DNA of 64,000 bases from NCBI GenBank assembly GCA_046292765.1, contig JBKBQA010000001.1, positions 62,001 to 126,000 on the forward strand, written 5' to 3'. Source of the stretch: PGZG01 sp046292765 (GTDB lineage Bacteria; Pseudomonadota; Gammaproteobacteria; Pseudomonadales; Alcanivoracaceae). Positions 1 to 7,416 of this stretch are shown in pieces (position 1 is the first letter of the stretch; each line of letters begins with the position of its first letter). Both the position numbers and the translations under genes were made by a program. The notes under the pieces were generated by a model that saw nothing but the letters and a program-made list of their open reading frames with translations, made no database searches and was not told where the DNA came from.

Positions 1-789
1 GGCCAGACCATCCTCGACCGGGTCGATCTTGCGTTGGTGCCGGGGCGCATTACCACCCTCATTGGTCCGAATGGTGCCGGCAAGACGTGTCTCGCCCGCA
101 TCGCCCTTGGTCTGATGACGCCCAGCTGCGGCAGTGTGGCCCGGCGGCCCGGCCTGCGTACCGGGTATATGCCGCAGCGGCTGCGGATTGATGAGTCGAT
201 GCCGCTGACGGTGGACCGCTTCCTGTGGCTGGCCTGCAACGGTGCCGAGCGTGACCGGTTGGCGGCACTGGCCCGCACCGGCGTTGCACACCTGCGCGAT
301 CGCGCCGTACAGAAGCTGTCTGGCGGCGAATTGCAGCGGGTGCTGCTGGCGCGTGCGATCTTGCGGAAGCCGGATTTGCTGGTACTGGACGAACCGGCTC
401 AGGGTGTCGATGTGGTGGGCCAGAATGCCTTGTACGGTTTGCTCGCCGATGTGCGTGACGAGCTGGGTTGCGGCATTCTGCTGATCTCCCACGATTTGCA
501 TCTGGTGATGGCGGCCACCGATCAGGTGGTGTGTCTGCAGCACCATGTCTGCTGTCATGGCACCCCGGAAGCGGTGCGCCTCGATCCCGCCTACCTTGCG
601 CTGTTTGCCGGCCAGCATGTACCTGCGGATAACCTTGCGGTGTACACCCATGATCATGATCACGACCATGATCTGCACGGCAATGTGCACAGTTGCGACG
701 ATCCGCATCACCGTCATTCGCCCGGCCATGCGCATGAACACTCGCACCATCACTCGCATGAACAGGAAGGCGGGCATAAACATGATTGA
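1..789 (+). CDS. znuC: Zinc ABC transporter ATP-binding protein ZnuC (5' end outside window)
   Basis: The reading frame is open from base 1 (GQTILDRV...), so the true start lies left of the window. It carries Walker A (GPNGAGKT), the ABC signature (LSGGELQRV) and Walker B (LLVLDEP) followed by a switch histidine (ISHD). These are the parts of the cytoplasmic ATPase that drives ZnuB for high-affinity zinc uptake. The C-terminal roughly 45 residues are extremely His/Asp-rich (YTHDHDHDHD, HSHHHSHEQ), a probable zinc-binding tail. The stop overlaps the start of znuB, so the two are translationally coupled. znuA and zur are expected just upstream but are not visible. Confidence 0.93.
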   Translation, partial: GQTILDRVDLALVPGRITTLIGPNGAGKTCLARIALGLMTPSCGSVARRPGLRTGYMPQRLRIDESMPLTVDRFLWLACNGAERDRLAALARTGVAHLRDRAVQKLSGGELQRVLLARAILRKPDLLVLDEPAQGVDVVGQNALYGLLADVRDELGCGILLISHDLHLVMAATDQVVCLQHHVCCHGTPEAVRLDPAYLALFAGQHVPADNLAVYTHDHDHDHDLHGNVHSCDDPHHRHSPGHAHEHSHHHSHEQEGGHKHD

Positions 790-1564
790 GTTGTTGCTGC
801 CGCCGCTCTGCGCCGGCCTGGCTGTGGCGCTGGTGGCCGGACCCATGGGCGCCTTTGTGGTGTGGCGGCGCATGGCATTTTTTGGCGACACGCTGGCCCA
901 CGGGGCCTTGCTGGGCGCCGCCTTTGGTATCGCGGTCGGCATCAGCTTGTACCCGGCTGTGGTGCTGGTGTGTCTGGCCATGGCGCTGGTGCTGGTGGCG
1001 ATGCAACAACAACGCCATCTCGCTAACGACACCCTGCTTGGCATGGTCTCGCACACTACGCTGGCGCTCGGCATTGTCGCGGTGAGTTTGCAACCTGGTG
1101 TACGGGTCGATCTGTTTGCCTTTCTGTTTGGTGATTTGCTGGCGGTTAACTGGCAGGACGTTGCCTGGCTGGCCGGTGGCGCGCTGCTGATTTTGACACT
1201 GATGATGCTCAACTGGCGCAACCTGCTGAGCCTGACGGTGGATGAAGACATGGCCCGCGTGGAAGGCGTGCCGGTAGTGGCGACACGGATTCTGTTGATG
1301 TTATTGCTGGCCCTGTTGATCGCCGGGGCGATTCGTACTGTGGGTGTGTTGTTGATTACTTCCTTGCTGGTAATGCCGGCGGCGAGTGCACGAAGGCTGG
1401 CGAAAACGCCGGAGCAGATGGCGGCGATAGCCGCAGTGCTCGGCGTGATTGCAGTTGTCGGTGGATTGGCGCTGAGCTGGCAGGCAGACACCCCGGTGGG
1501 GCCGTCGATTGTGCTGGCGGCGGCGGCGATATTTATCGGCACGCTGAGCAAAAAAGTCGCCTGA
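782..1564 (+). CDS. znuB: Zinc ABC transporter permease ZnuB
   Basis: About 260 residues, almost entirely hydrophobic, with the pattern of an ABC-3 (ZnuB/TroC/MntB) metal permease: MIELLLPPLCAGLAVALVAGP at the start, GDTLAHGALLG, and VGVLLITSLLVMPAASAR near the C-terminus. It forms the inner-membrane channel for Zn(II) energised by ZnuC. The ATG at 782 overlaps the last codons of znuC by 8 bases. Reading further upstream in this frame would only give a His-codon shadow of znuC, so the internal ATG is the start. It is the last gene of the operon; the next gene is convergent. Confidence 0.94.
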   Translation: MIELLLPPLCAGLAVALVAGPMGAFVVWRRMAFFGDTLAHGALLGAAFGIAVGISLYPAVVLVCLAMALVLVAMQQQRHLANDTLLGMVSHTTLALGIVAVSLQPGVRVDLFAFLFGDLLAVNWQDVAWLAGGALLILTLMMLNWRNLLSLTVDEDMARVEGVPVVATRILLMLLLALLIAGAIRTVGVLLITSLLVMPAASARRLAKTPEQMAAIAAVLGVIAVVGGLALSWQADTPVGPSIVLAAAAIFIGTLSKKVA

Positions 1565-1604
1565 CCCTTCGGTGCGGGGTGCGTTGCCGGCCTGTGAGCC
1601 TTGA

Positions 1605-2474
1605 TCAGGACTTAAAGTCATAGCGGGTGAACCAGTCTTCCGCAAGATGACGGTTGTGCTCGACACCATCCAGATAGCTGCGGGCTGCCGCATCGTCCTT
1701 CATCAGCCAGTTCATCCATGCGGTGATCAGAATCTTGAATTTTGTTTTCTGCTTCTCATCACCGCTGCCGTACCACTCGAAGTGGGTGCTGTCGCGATAT
1801 ATCGCCAACATGCGGGTGATATCTACGGGCAAAGACTCATAGTAGCTGCCCACCGTCGAGGCGAAGGCAAGCGTGTCGTTGGCGCTGCCCAGCACCATCA
1901 CCGGTTCGTTGATATTGCGGTAATCCGGTGACAGTCCGCCCAGCCAGGGAGCCAGAGCGATGGCGGTGGTAAAGCCGGTGCCGAGCTCTCCGGCGGCCAG
2001 CAGTGTTCCGCCACCACCCATAGAGAAGCCCATGATGGCGCGCTGATCGGTGTTGATTCTGCCATGTACTGGACTGCCAGCGCGCGCATTCTCGATTTCC
2101 AGTCTGGCAAAGCCGGCAAGATGGGCGCGCTTCCACACTGGCGGTGTACCGAGAATATTGCTCGGTGTCATGGTAATGACAACGTAGCCGTGACTGGTGA
2201 GATGATCGGCCAGCCAATACATCTGCTCTTTGGTGTTGGTAAATCCGCCGGTCAGCGTGGTGGCGGGATAGGGGCCTTGAGAGAGATCGCAGGGGTAGGA
2301 CAGTCGTGCCGAGCTGTAGTTGCTGTCACTCAGGTTGCCGGTGTACGAGCAAATTTCGTAGCTGCCGGCTGCGCCGACGCCGGTGGCATTCGGGTCCAGC
2401 GGTGGCGGTTGGGAGCCGCCGAAGCAGCCCTGAAGGGCAATAGCAGCGAAGATAATAAGAAATACTCTGGCCAT
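1605..2474 (-). CDS. Lipoprotein cutinase/PETase-like alpha/beta hydrolase
   Basis: A 289-residue protein with a lipoprotein signal (lipobox ALQGC, Cys17). The layout matches the bacterial cutinase / PET-hydrolase family (dienelactone-hydrolase-like fold): LADHLTSHGYVVIT, a nucleophile elbow GFSMGGGG (Ser151), acid Asp200 (SANDTL) and His231 (STHFEW). The Trp usual before the Ser in PETase (GWSMGG) is Phe here. It probably hydrolyses short- to medium-chain esters or polyesters at the cell envelope. A Shine-Dalgarno AGGAG precedes the ATG. It lies downstream of a secretory lipase and an unknown protein on the same strand. The exact substrate cannot be read from sequence. Confidence 0.8.
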   Translation of the reverse strand: MARVFLIIFAAIALQGCFGGSQPPPLDPNATGVGAAGSYEICSYTGNLSDSNYSSARLSYPCDLSQGPYPATTLTGGFTNTKEQMYWLADHLTSHGYVVITMTPSNILGTPPVWKRAHLAGFARLEIENARAGSPVHGRINTDQRAIMGFSMGGGGTLLAAGELGTGFTTAIALAPWLGGLSPDYRNINEPVMVLGSANDTLAFASTVGSYYESLPVDITRMLAIYRDSTHFEWYGSGDEKQKTKFKILITAWMNWLMKDDAAARSYLDGVEHNRHLAEDWFTRYDFKS

Positions 2475-2540
2475 GATGGCTCTCCTTGTGGTCTGGCGAT
2501 TGGCATCAGGTGGCCGGTATCAGGCAACCCGTGGCCGTGC

Positions 2541-3128
2541 TTAGTAACCGTTGCTGTGAATGTCAAAGGTGACGCCGATGCGCCCGGCTTCCCGCTGCAG
2601 GTACTGACGACGCTCGGTGTCATCGGACACCAGTGTTTCCAGCAGCATCATCTGCAGTTGCTGGGCGTGGTGAGCCGCCAGATCCTGCTGGCTGACCCGA
2701 TCAGGAATTGCTGCCAGCAATTGCCAGCCAAGCTGTTGGTGCTGCTCGGTGGTCATGGCGTCCGGTGGTGTTTGCCAGGATTCCAGCTGCTTGGAAAAGC
2801 GAAGGTAGTTCACCATTCGGGTCAGTTCCTGATCGCTGTCCGGGCGTTCGCGGGCAACGGCCTTCAGTACCTGCCATTCAAACGGTGAGACGAAATCGGG
2901 GCGCCGGGTAATCTTGCCTGTCAGTGCTGGTTCGCCGGCTGTCGCGATGGCGGCACGCAAGGACTCCTGTTGCTGCTGTTCCACGTGCAGGGGATCGAGA
3001 TTGTCCGGGTTGAAAATCACGTCTGGGTCCCCGGCCGTGGCGACAGCGTCGCTGTGGGGCGATGGCGTCCACTGCCACCAGACAACAAGGGCAATCACTA
3101 ACAGTATCGATGACAACGTGAGTTTCAT
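2541..3128 (-). CDS. Uncharacterised membrane-anchored protein of the lipase cluster
   Basis: A 195-residue protein with one N-terminal hydrophobic segment (MKLTLSSILLVIALVVWWQW) and a hydrophilic, Gln-rich remainder that should face the periplasm. An AGGAG ribosome site sits 6 bases before the ATG. I do not recognise the family. The position, size class and N-terminal anchor recall lipase-specific foldases, but the foldase hallmark RxxFDYFLSxxGE is not seen, so that name is not applied. It lies between a secretory lipase and a PETase-like hydrolase on one strand, so a role in lipase secretion or ester use is possible but is inference. Confidence 0.6.
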   Translation of the reverse strand: MKLTLSSILLVIALVVWWQWTPSPHSDAVATAGDPDVIFNPDNLDPLHVEQQQQESLRAAIATAGEPALTGKITRRPDFVSPFEWQVLKAVARERPDSDQELTRMVNYLRFSKQLESWQTPPDAMTTEQHQQLGWQLLAAIPDRVSQQDLAAHHAQQLQMMLLETLVSDDTERRQYLQREAGRIGVTFDIHSNGY

Positions 3129-3140
3129 TGTCTACTCCTG

Positions 3141-3173
3141 AAAAAAGCGGGCGACAGCCAGGGCTGCCGCCCG
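3141..3173 (-). terminator. Intrinsic terminator after the secretory lipase
   Basis: On the minus strand a 12-bp stem (CGGGCGGCAGCC pairing with GGCTGTCGCCCG, one mismatch) is followed by a run of six T. It lies 6 bases after the lipase stop and ends just before the ribosome site of the next gene, so the lipase may be transcribed separately or with read-through. Confidence 0.8.
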
Positions 3174-3178
3174 ATTCA

Positions 3179-4984
3179 TTACCAGTTAGTGGGTGCCGGT
3201 GGTTTGACGTTAAATGAGTACTGTTGGCCAGGCCCGGACATCAGGGTGGTAAACAGCGAGTTGAACACACCACAGCCACTCAACGGCGGGAAACTGGTGG
3301 TGCCGCCGAAAGTCAGGCTGCCATCGCCAAGCGACGATACCGGGCCACTGAAGTTGATCGGGAAATCCACCGGGCTTGAGGTCTTGCAGCCAAACGGAAT
3401 CTGCAAGAACGAGAAGCCGGCGGAGCGTACGGTGATGTCGGTGCGCGACAGGCCGTTGACGCTGAGCATGCCTTCATTATCAAGCGATACCGTGCCACTG
3501 GTGCGACCAACCGGGTCCACCTGCAGCCGGACATCCAGCGGGATGCCGATAATCTTCAGGTTAGAGCTGAACCCCGGTACCGACAGGGTGCCATCGAGTG
3601 TCCCCGCAGTGATGTCGGTATCCGCCGTGAAGGTGGATGCTGAGGGAAGCTGCACGGTTTGATCCAGCGTCGCGAGCTTGATGTTGGCATCCAGATGCCA
3701 CTTGTCGAGCGAGACAACAAAGTTGCCGCCGCCGGGATTGGCAGTGGATTTCGGCTCCGGTCTCAGGGTAAGACAGGTGCCAAGCGTGCTGCGGCCAGCA
3801 AAACGATCACCGAGCCAAGCCAGCACATGGGGAGCGGCCTGGAACTGGGTAACGATATGTTCGCTCGGATAGACCGCAAAGGTCACATTGCTGAAGCGAT
3901 TACAGTAGCGACGCTTGAGTGCGGCATGCTGATCAATGGCAATAAACTCATCTGCCTGACCATGGTACTGGTACATTGGCACTGGAATGCGGGTATTGCC
4001 GAGGTTCTGCGCCGTCACCGCTGCATTGACGGAGGGAATCGCGAGCAGGGAATCCAGCGACTGATTGCCCACTGTGTATTCAGCAATGCTGTCATTCATG
4101 AATTCGAACAATGCTTCGAACACGCACAGGTTCTTGCCCTTGGCTATGGCCACCTGACCGTTGGCATTGGCAAGGTCATCAAGCGGAATCTGGTCCGGGT
4201 ACTGTTCCGCAAGACCAATGACGGCGCCAAGCAGGAAGGACGCGCCGGTGCTGGCCTCAAGATAGCGGGCGGTGCGCGGAAAATCCGCCGGTGTACCACC
4301 GGCTGCGATACCGATCAGGTTCAGCTCCGGGGCATAACTTTCCTTGATCTCGCCAGCCCAGGCGGCGGTCTGTCCGCCTTGAGAATAACCCCAGATCGCG
4401 AGCCTGGCATTGCTGCTGATGCCTGCTCCCGGGATCTGCGTGGCGGTGCGGAACAGATCGAGATTGGCGTGTGCTTGTGCGCGGCCTGCGAGGTAGCTGG
4501 GGGTGGCACCGGTGGTGTAGCCCGGATTATCGGAAATCAGCACGGCGTAGCCGGCACGAAGCGCGGCAGTGATATTGGCGCTTTCGTAGTCCTTGCCTTC
4601 GGCGAGCTGGATCGATGGCGCACACTGCTGTGCCAGACCATGGGTGGCGACCGCATAGCTGACCACCGGGCGCTCACCGCCACCGGTCCACGCAGAGGTT
4701 GGCATTACCACGGTGCCGGTGACGAGATTGGGCGTGCCGCGCGCGTCGGTGGAGCGATACAGCACATTCCATGCCTGTACCGCCGGAGCCCCGTTGCCTA
4801 AATTGACGCTGGCGGGCCGATACCAGATCAGCTCGCCGGCGCTGCCACCGGGCATCACCGGCGGCGTGTAGAAGGAAATGTCGTGCGGCCCGGGCATTGG
4901 CGCCGCCGCGACCTGACTGAACGGGGCGCTGATCCCGGCCACCAGGCCGCAAATCATCGCCATTTTTTTCAGGGAGTGGTTCAT
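3179..4984 (-). CDS. Secretory lipase (LIP family) with an extra C-terminal domain
   Basis: A 601-residue exported protein. The signal peptide ends near residue 27 (SQVAAAP). Residues about 60-400 form a LIP-type alpha/beta hydrolase: GYSQGG with Ser201, Asp345 in HGQADEF and His376 in YPSEH complete a triad. Lipases of this family cleave triacylglycerols and related esters outside the cell. Residues about 410-601 are an additional Ser/Thr/Gly-rich, probably beta-sheet domain that I cannot name. The ATG at 4984 is chosen over longer readings because GGAG lies 8 bases upstream and it starts the signal peptide. A divergent AraC regulator lies about 300 bases away. Confidence 0.85.
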   Translation of the reverse strand: MNHSLKKMAMICGLVAGISAPFSQVAAAPMPGPHDISFYTPPVMPGGSAGELIWYRPASVNLGNGAPAVQAWNVLYRSTDARGTPNLVTGTVVMPTSAWTGGGERPVVSYAVATHGLAQQCAPSIQLAEGKDYESANITAALRAGYAVLISDNPGYTTGATPSYLAGRAQAHANLDLFRTATQIPGAGISSNARLAIWGYSQGGQTAAWAGEIKESYAPELNLIGIAAGGTPADFPRTARYLEASTGASFLLGAVIGLAEQYPDQIPLDDLANANGQVAIAKGKNLCVFEALFEFMNDSIAEYTVGNQSLDSLLAIPSVNAAVTAQNLGNTRIPVPMYQYHGQADEFIAIDQHAALKRRYCNRFSNVTFAVYPSEHIVTQFQAAPHVLAWLGDRFAGRSTLGTCLTLRPEPKSTANPGGGNFVVSLDKWHLDANIKLATLDQTVQLPSASTFTADTDITAGTLDGTLSVPGFSSNLKIIGIPLDVRLQVDPVGRTSGTVSLDNEGMLSVNGLSRTDITVRSAGFSFLQIPFGCKTSSPVDFPINFSGPVSSLGDGSLTFGGTTSFPPLSGCGVFNSLFTTLMSGPGQQYSFNVKPPAPTNW

Positions 4985-5212
4985 GGTGTTTCTCCGGCAA
5001 CTGTTGTTGTTCTGGCCGACGGCGTCGGCAGCGAGCCACTCGGCATGAGGGGCAGTGCTGGAATCTAGGCGGGAGACGAAGAGCATGCAGGCTGTTTCAG
5101 GACAGTTGTCGGTTAAATCCGGCCATGGCGTGCAAAGACATATTCAAGGGCCGACGTTTTTCTGATGGCAGTGCGAAAGGCTAGGCAGAGCGTCCGATAT
5201 GGCATGCACGGC

Positions 5213-5232
5213 CGTCGGGCTATAGTCCGACG
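5213..5232. promoter_or_regulatory. Palindrome in the lipase/AraC divergent region
   Basis: CGTCGG, 8 bases, CCGACG form a perfect inverted repeat inside the 296-base spacer (4985-5280) between the lipase and the divergent AraC-type regulator. It sits about 50 bases before the regulator's ATG, where an operator would be expected. Its role is inferred from position only; nothing else in the spacer was recognised. Confidence 0.35.
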
Positions 5233-5280
5233 ATCCGTTTCCGGAAATCAGAACAACAAAAACGACTTGAGAGGCCCCGG

Positions 5281-6402
5281 ATGGATATCGACACCGAATG
5301 TATTCCCCTCGGCCATATCCAGACCTATTTTGATCTGCGTCGCAGCATCGTCATCGAGCGCGACTGGCTGATGCGGCACAGTCGGCTCACTGAGGCCGAC
5401 ATGCGCCATCACCATCTGTTGCTGGAGCTGATTACCGGGCTCGATCAAGAGGGGATTTACCGCCGTGCCGGGATTCCCTACATGCCCGGGGAAACCGGTC
5501 GCTTTATCAGCACGCGCCAGACGTTGTCGCTGGTGGATCAGGCAGTCAGGGCGATGGACATGCCCTATCTCGGATTGGTGATGGGCAACCTTATGACCAT
5601 CTCCCATCACGGTATGGCCGGTGTGGCGGCGGTGACCCAGCCCACCTTGCACGGCTGTCTCGATACCATTCGACGCTTTTGCATGGAGCTGTTTCCACCA
5701 CTGGATATGGATGGCTTTGAGGGCGGTGACGGCCAGGAAGCCGCGTTCGTCATTCGCGAAAATATTTCGCTTGCGCCGTACACCCATTTTTTCATGGAGC
5801 TGAACATGGTCAGCTTCTACAACATTTTCCAGCATCTGGTGGCTGGGGCTCATGAGCTGAACAGTGTGGATTTCACTTATCCGGAGCCGCCGTGGGGGCA
5901 TATCTACCGGCGCTACTTCAAGTGCCCGGTGCGCTTTAATCAGCCACTCACCTGTCTGAGAGGGAATGCGGGACTGGCGCACTATGAACTGCCGCTGGCG
6001 AATCGATTGATGGCCATGTCCGCGGAAAAAACCCTGTTCGAAAATATTCCGACTCGCGCCATTCGCCTGCTGCCGCTTCGGCTGCGACAGATGCTGATGC
6101 GCTACTACGGTGCTTTCCCATCGCTGGAGCGGGCCGCCAGTGAGATGGGCATGAGTGGTCGGACCTTGCGCCGCAAACTGGCGGAGCAGGGCACTACCTG
6201 GCAGCAGGAGCTGGACGTGGTGCGGGAGCGACTGGCGCGGGAGTATTTTGCGCGTGGCGGTGAATCGGTGACCGAGATTGCGCTGATGCTCGGGTTTGCC
6301 GACTCGTCAGCATTTGCCAAGGCATTCCGTCGCTGGACCGGAGTATCGCCGAGCGAATTCCAGGATGCCCGGATAAAGACCCTTGATACCGGAGTGGCCT
6401 GA
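5281..6402 (+). CDS. AraC family transcriptional regulator, arabinose-binding-domain type
   Basis: 373 residues. The N-terminal two thirds resemble the arabinose-binding-domain (OruR/ArgR-like) sensing region (LITGLDQEGIYRRAGIP, RFCMELFPP). The last 90 residues hold two helix-turn-helix motifs of the AraC class (AASEMGMSGRTLRRKLAEQG; VTEIALMLGFADSSAFAKAF, ending RRWTGVSPSEF). It lies divergent to the secretory lipase and is the obvious candidate to control it, by analogy with AraC-type control of lipases and fatty-acid genes. The ligand is unknown. Confidence 0.87.
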   Translation: MDIDTECIPLGHIQTYFDLRRSIVIERDWLMRHSRLTEADMRHHHLLLELITGLDQEGIYRRAGIPYMPGETGRFISTRQTLSLVDQAVRAMDMPYLGLVMGNLMTISHHGMAGVAAVTQPTLHGCLDTIRRFCMELFPPLDMDGFEGGDGQEAAFVIRENISLAPYTHFFMELNMVSFYNIFQHLVAGAHELNSVDFTYPEPPWGHIYRRYFKCPVRFNQPLTCLRGNAGLAHYELPLANRLMAMSAEKTLFENIPTRAIRLLPLRLRQMLMRYYGAFPSLERAASEMGMSGRTLRRKLAEQGTTWQQELDVVRERLAREYFARGGESVTEIALMLGFADSSAFAKAFRRWTGVSPSEFQDARIKTLDTGVA

Positions 6403-6405
6403 CAG

Positions 6406-6819
6406 TCAGTGATCCACCCGGCCGCGCAACACCTTGGTCTGCCCCTGTTTTTTCTTGCTGTCGACACGCTTTTGTTGTGATGCGCGGCTAGGGCGGGTGG
6501 CGCGTCGCGGCTTGCGTTCCACGGTGACGGTGCGAATCAGCAATGCCAGCCGTTCAAGCGCATCATCGCGATTTTTCAGCTGGGTGCGGAACTGCTGTGC
6601 CTTGATGATAATGACGCCGTCGTCGGTAATCCGTCCGTCCTTCAGTGCCAACAGTCGCTCTTTGTAGAGCTCGGGCAGCGAGGAGGCCTGAATGTCGAAA
6701 CGCAGATGAATGGCGCTGGAGACCTTGTTCACGTTCTGGCCACCGGCGCCCTGGGCGCGCATGGCCTCAAGCTGGATTTCGTGCTCGGGAATGGACAGCG
6801 ACGGCGTGATGATCAGCAT
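6406..6819 (-). CDS. arfB: Alternative ribosome-rescue factor ArfB (YaeJ)
   Basis: 137 residues. It has the peptidyl-tRNA hydrolase GGQ motif in RAQGAGGQNVNKVSS and the ArfB-specific basic tail (RKPRRATRPSRASQQKR...KKKQGQTK) that enters the empty mRNA channel. It releases nascent chains from ribosomes stalled without a stop codon. The start at 6819 is preferred over an upstream start because GGAGGA lies about 5 bases before it. The gene is convergent with the AraC regulator, with only 3 bases between the stops. Confidence 0.93.
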   Translation of the reverse strand: MLIITPSLSIPEHEIQLEAMRAQGAGGQNVNKVSSAIHLRFDIQASSLPELYKERLLALKDGRITDDGVIIIKAQQFRTQLKNRDDALERLALLIRTVTVERKPRRATRPSRASQQKRVDSKKKQGQTKVLRGRVDH

Positions 6820-6885
6820 GGCGATCCTCCTCAGACAGATCGCCTGCAAGGACCGGCTCGGGAGTGCCGGTCCGCGGGCAGACGA

Positions 6886-7263
6886 TTACTGTTTCTTTTT
6901 CGGGGCGATGAATCTCATCAGCGTCATGAACCACATCAGCTGGGAGGCATCGCCACCGATAATGATTTTGCCCTGCTGCATGCCGGTCATGAACACCATC
7001 TGGTCCTTGCCAGCTTGCATCAGGGTTTGCACCGCGTACGGCGCATCTTCAAAGCTGAGCGTGACGGTCGGGTTCGGATGCAGGCCGCTGCGGGCAACGA
7101 TGCGATCGGGCAGGAAGTGGAAAGATCGCGCCGGAGCGCCAGCCTTGGTGCGCCACTGCATCACCATATCCTTGCCGGCGAGCTTGCCGCGAAACTCGGC
7201 GTTGCGCCAAGCCAGCCAGCGCAGGCGCCAGCCCAGAACCAGAAGAATCAGCCAGAACTTCAT
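6886..7263 (-). CDS. Small SCP2-like / hypothetical protein with hydrophobic N-terminus
   Basis: About 125 residues: a short hydrophobic start (MKFWLILLVLGWRLRWLAW), then a core reading as an SCP2 sterol-carrier-like fold (VTLSFEDAPYAVQTLMQAG, MQQGKIIIGGDASQLMWF). Such domains bind lipids or sterols, but the match is by eye and weak. The ATG at 7263 fits the GGGGA upstream best; an ATG at 7269 is also possible. The gene stands alone between arfB and the rubredoxin reductase, with a REP-like sequence upstream. Confidence 0.6.
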   Translation of the reverse strand: MKFWLILLVLGWRLRWLAWRNAEFRGKLAGKDMVMQWRTKAGAPARSFHFLPDRIVARSGLHPNPTVTLSFEDAPYAVQTLMQAGKDQMVFMTGMQQGKIIIGGDASQLMWFMTLMRFIAPKKKQ

Positions 7264-7360
7264 CAGCATCCCCGAGTTGATGGTGCCGAGGCACCCGTCG
7301 TTAAAGCGCAAAGGCTACGCGACTCCTGCCCGAAAAGGTAGGCGCACGGCTTCACCCAAT

Positions 7361-7383
7361 CGCGGCAGGATTGCCGTTCCTGC
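7361..7383. repeat. REP-like palindromic unit (copy 1)
   Basis: CGCGGCAGGATTGCCGTTC followed by CTGC contains GCAGGA and TCCTGC arms around TTGCCGT. The same unit, with two changes, forms the arms of the 160-bp palindrome at 12269-12430, and its core GCGGCAGGATTGCCG recurs at 30904-30918. It lies downstream of the rubredoxin reductase stop, in non-coding DNA (7264-7416) with further imperfect inverted repeats. Confidence 0.6.
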
Positions 7384-7416
7384 AAAGCCTGCGCAGGCCT
7401 TTTCTGGTCGGCATCG

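Noticed and set aside
649..789. Tandem repeat or CRISPR-like array
   Set aside because: CAT/CAC/GAT runs are coding for the His/Asp-rich ZnuC tail.
59..1093. Long minus-strand reading frame opposite znuC/znuB
   Set aside because: Codon shadow of the real genes: His/Arg-rich, no ribosome site, no family.
2541..3128. Lipase-specific foldase (LifO)
   Set aside because: Anchor and position fit, but the RxxFDYFLSxxGE motif is absent and the protein is too short.
3659..4801. 380-codon plus-strand frame opposite the lipase
   Set aside because: Shadow of the lipase, whose catalytic triad and signal peptide are intact on the other strand.
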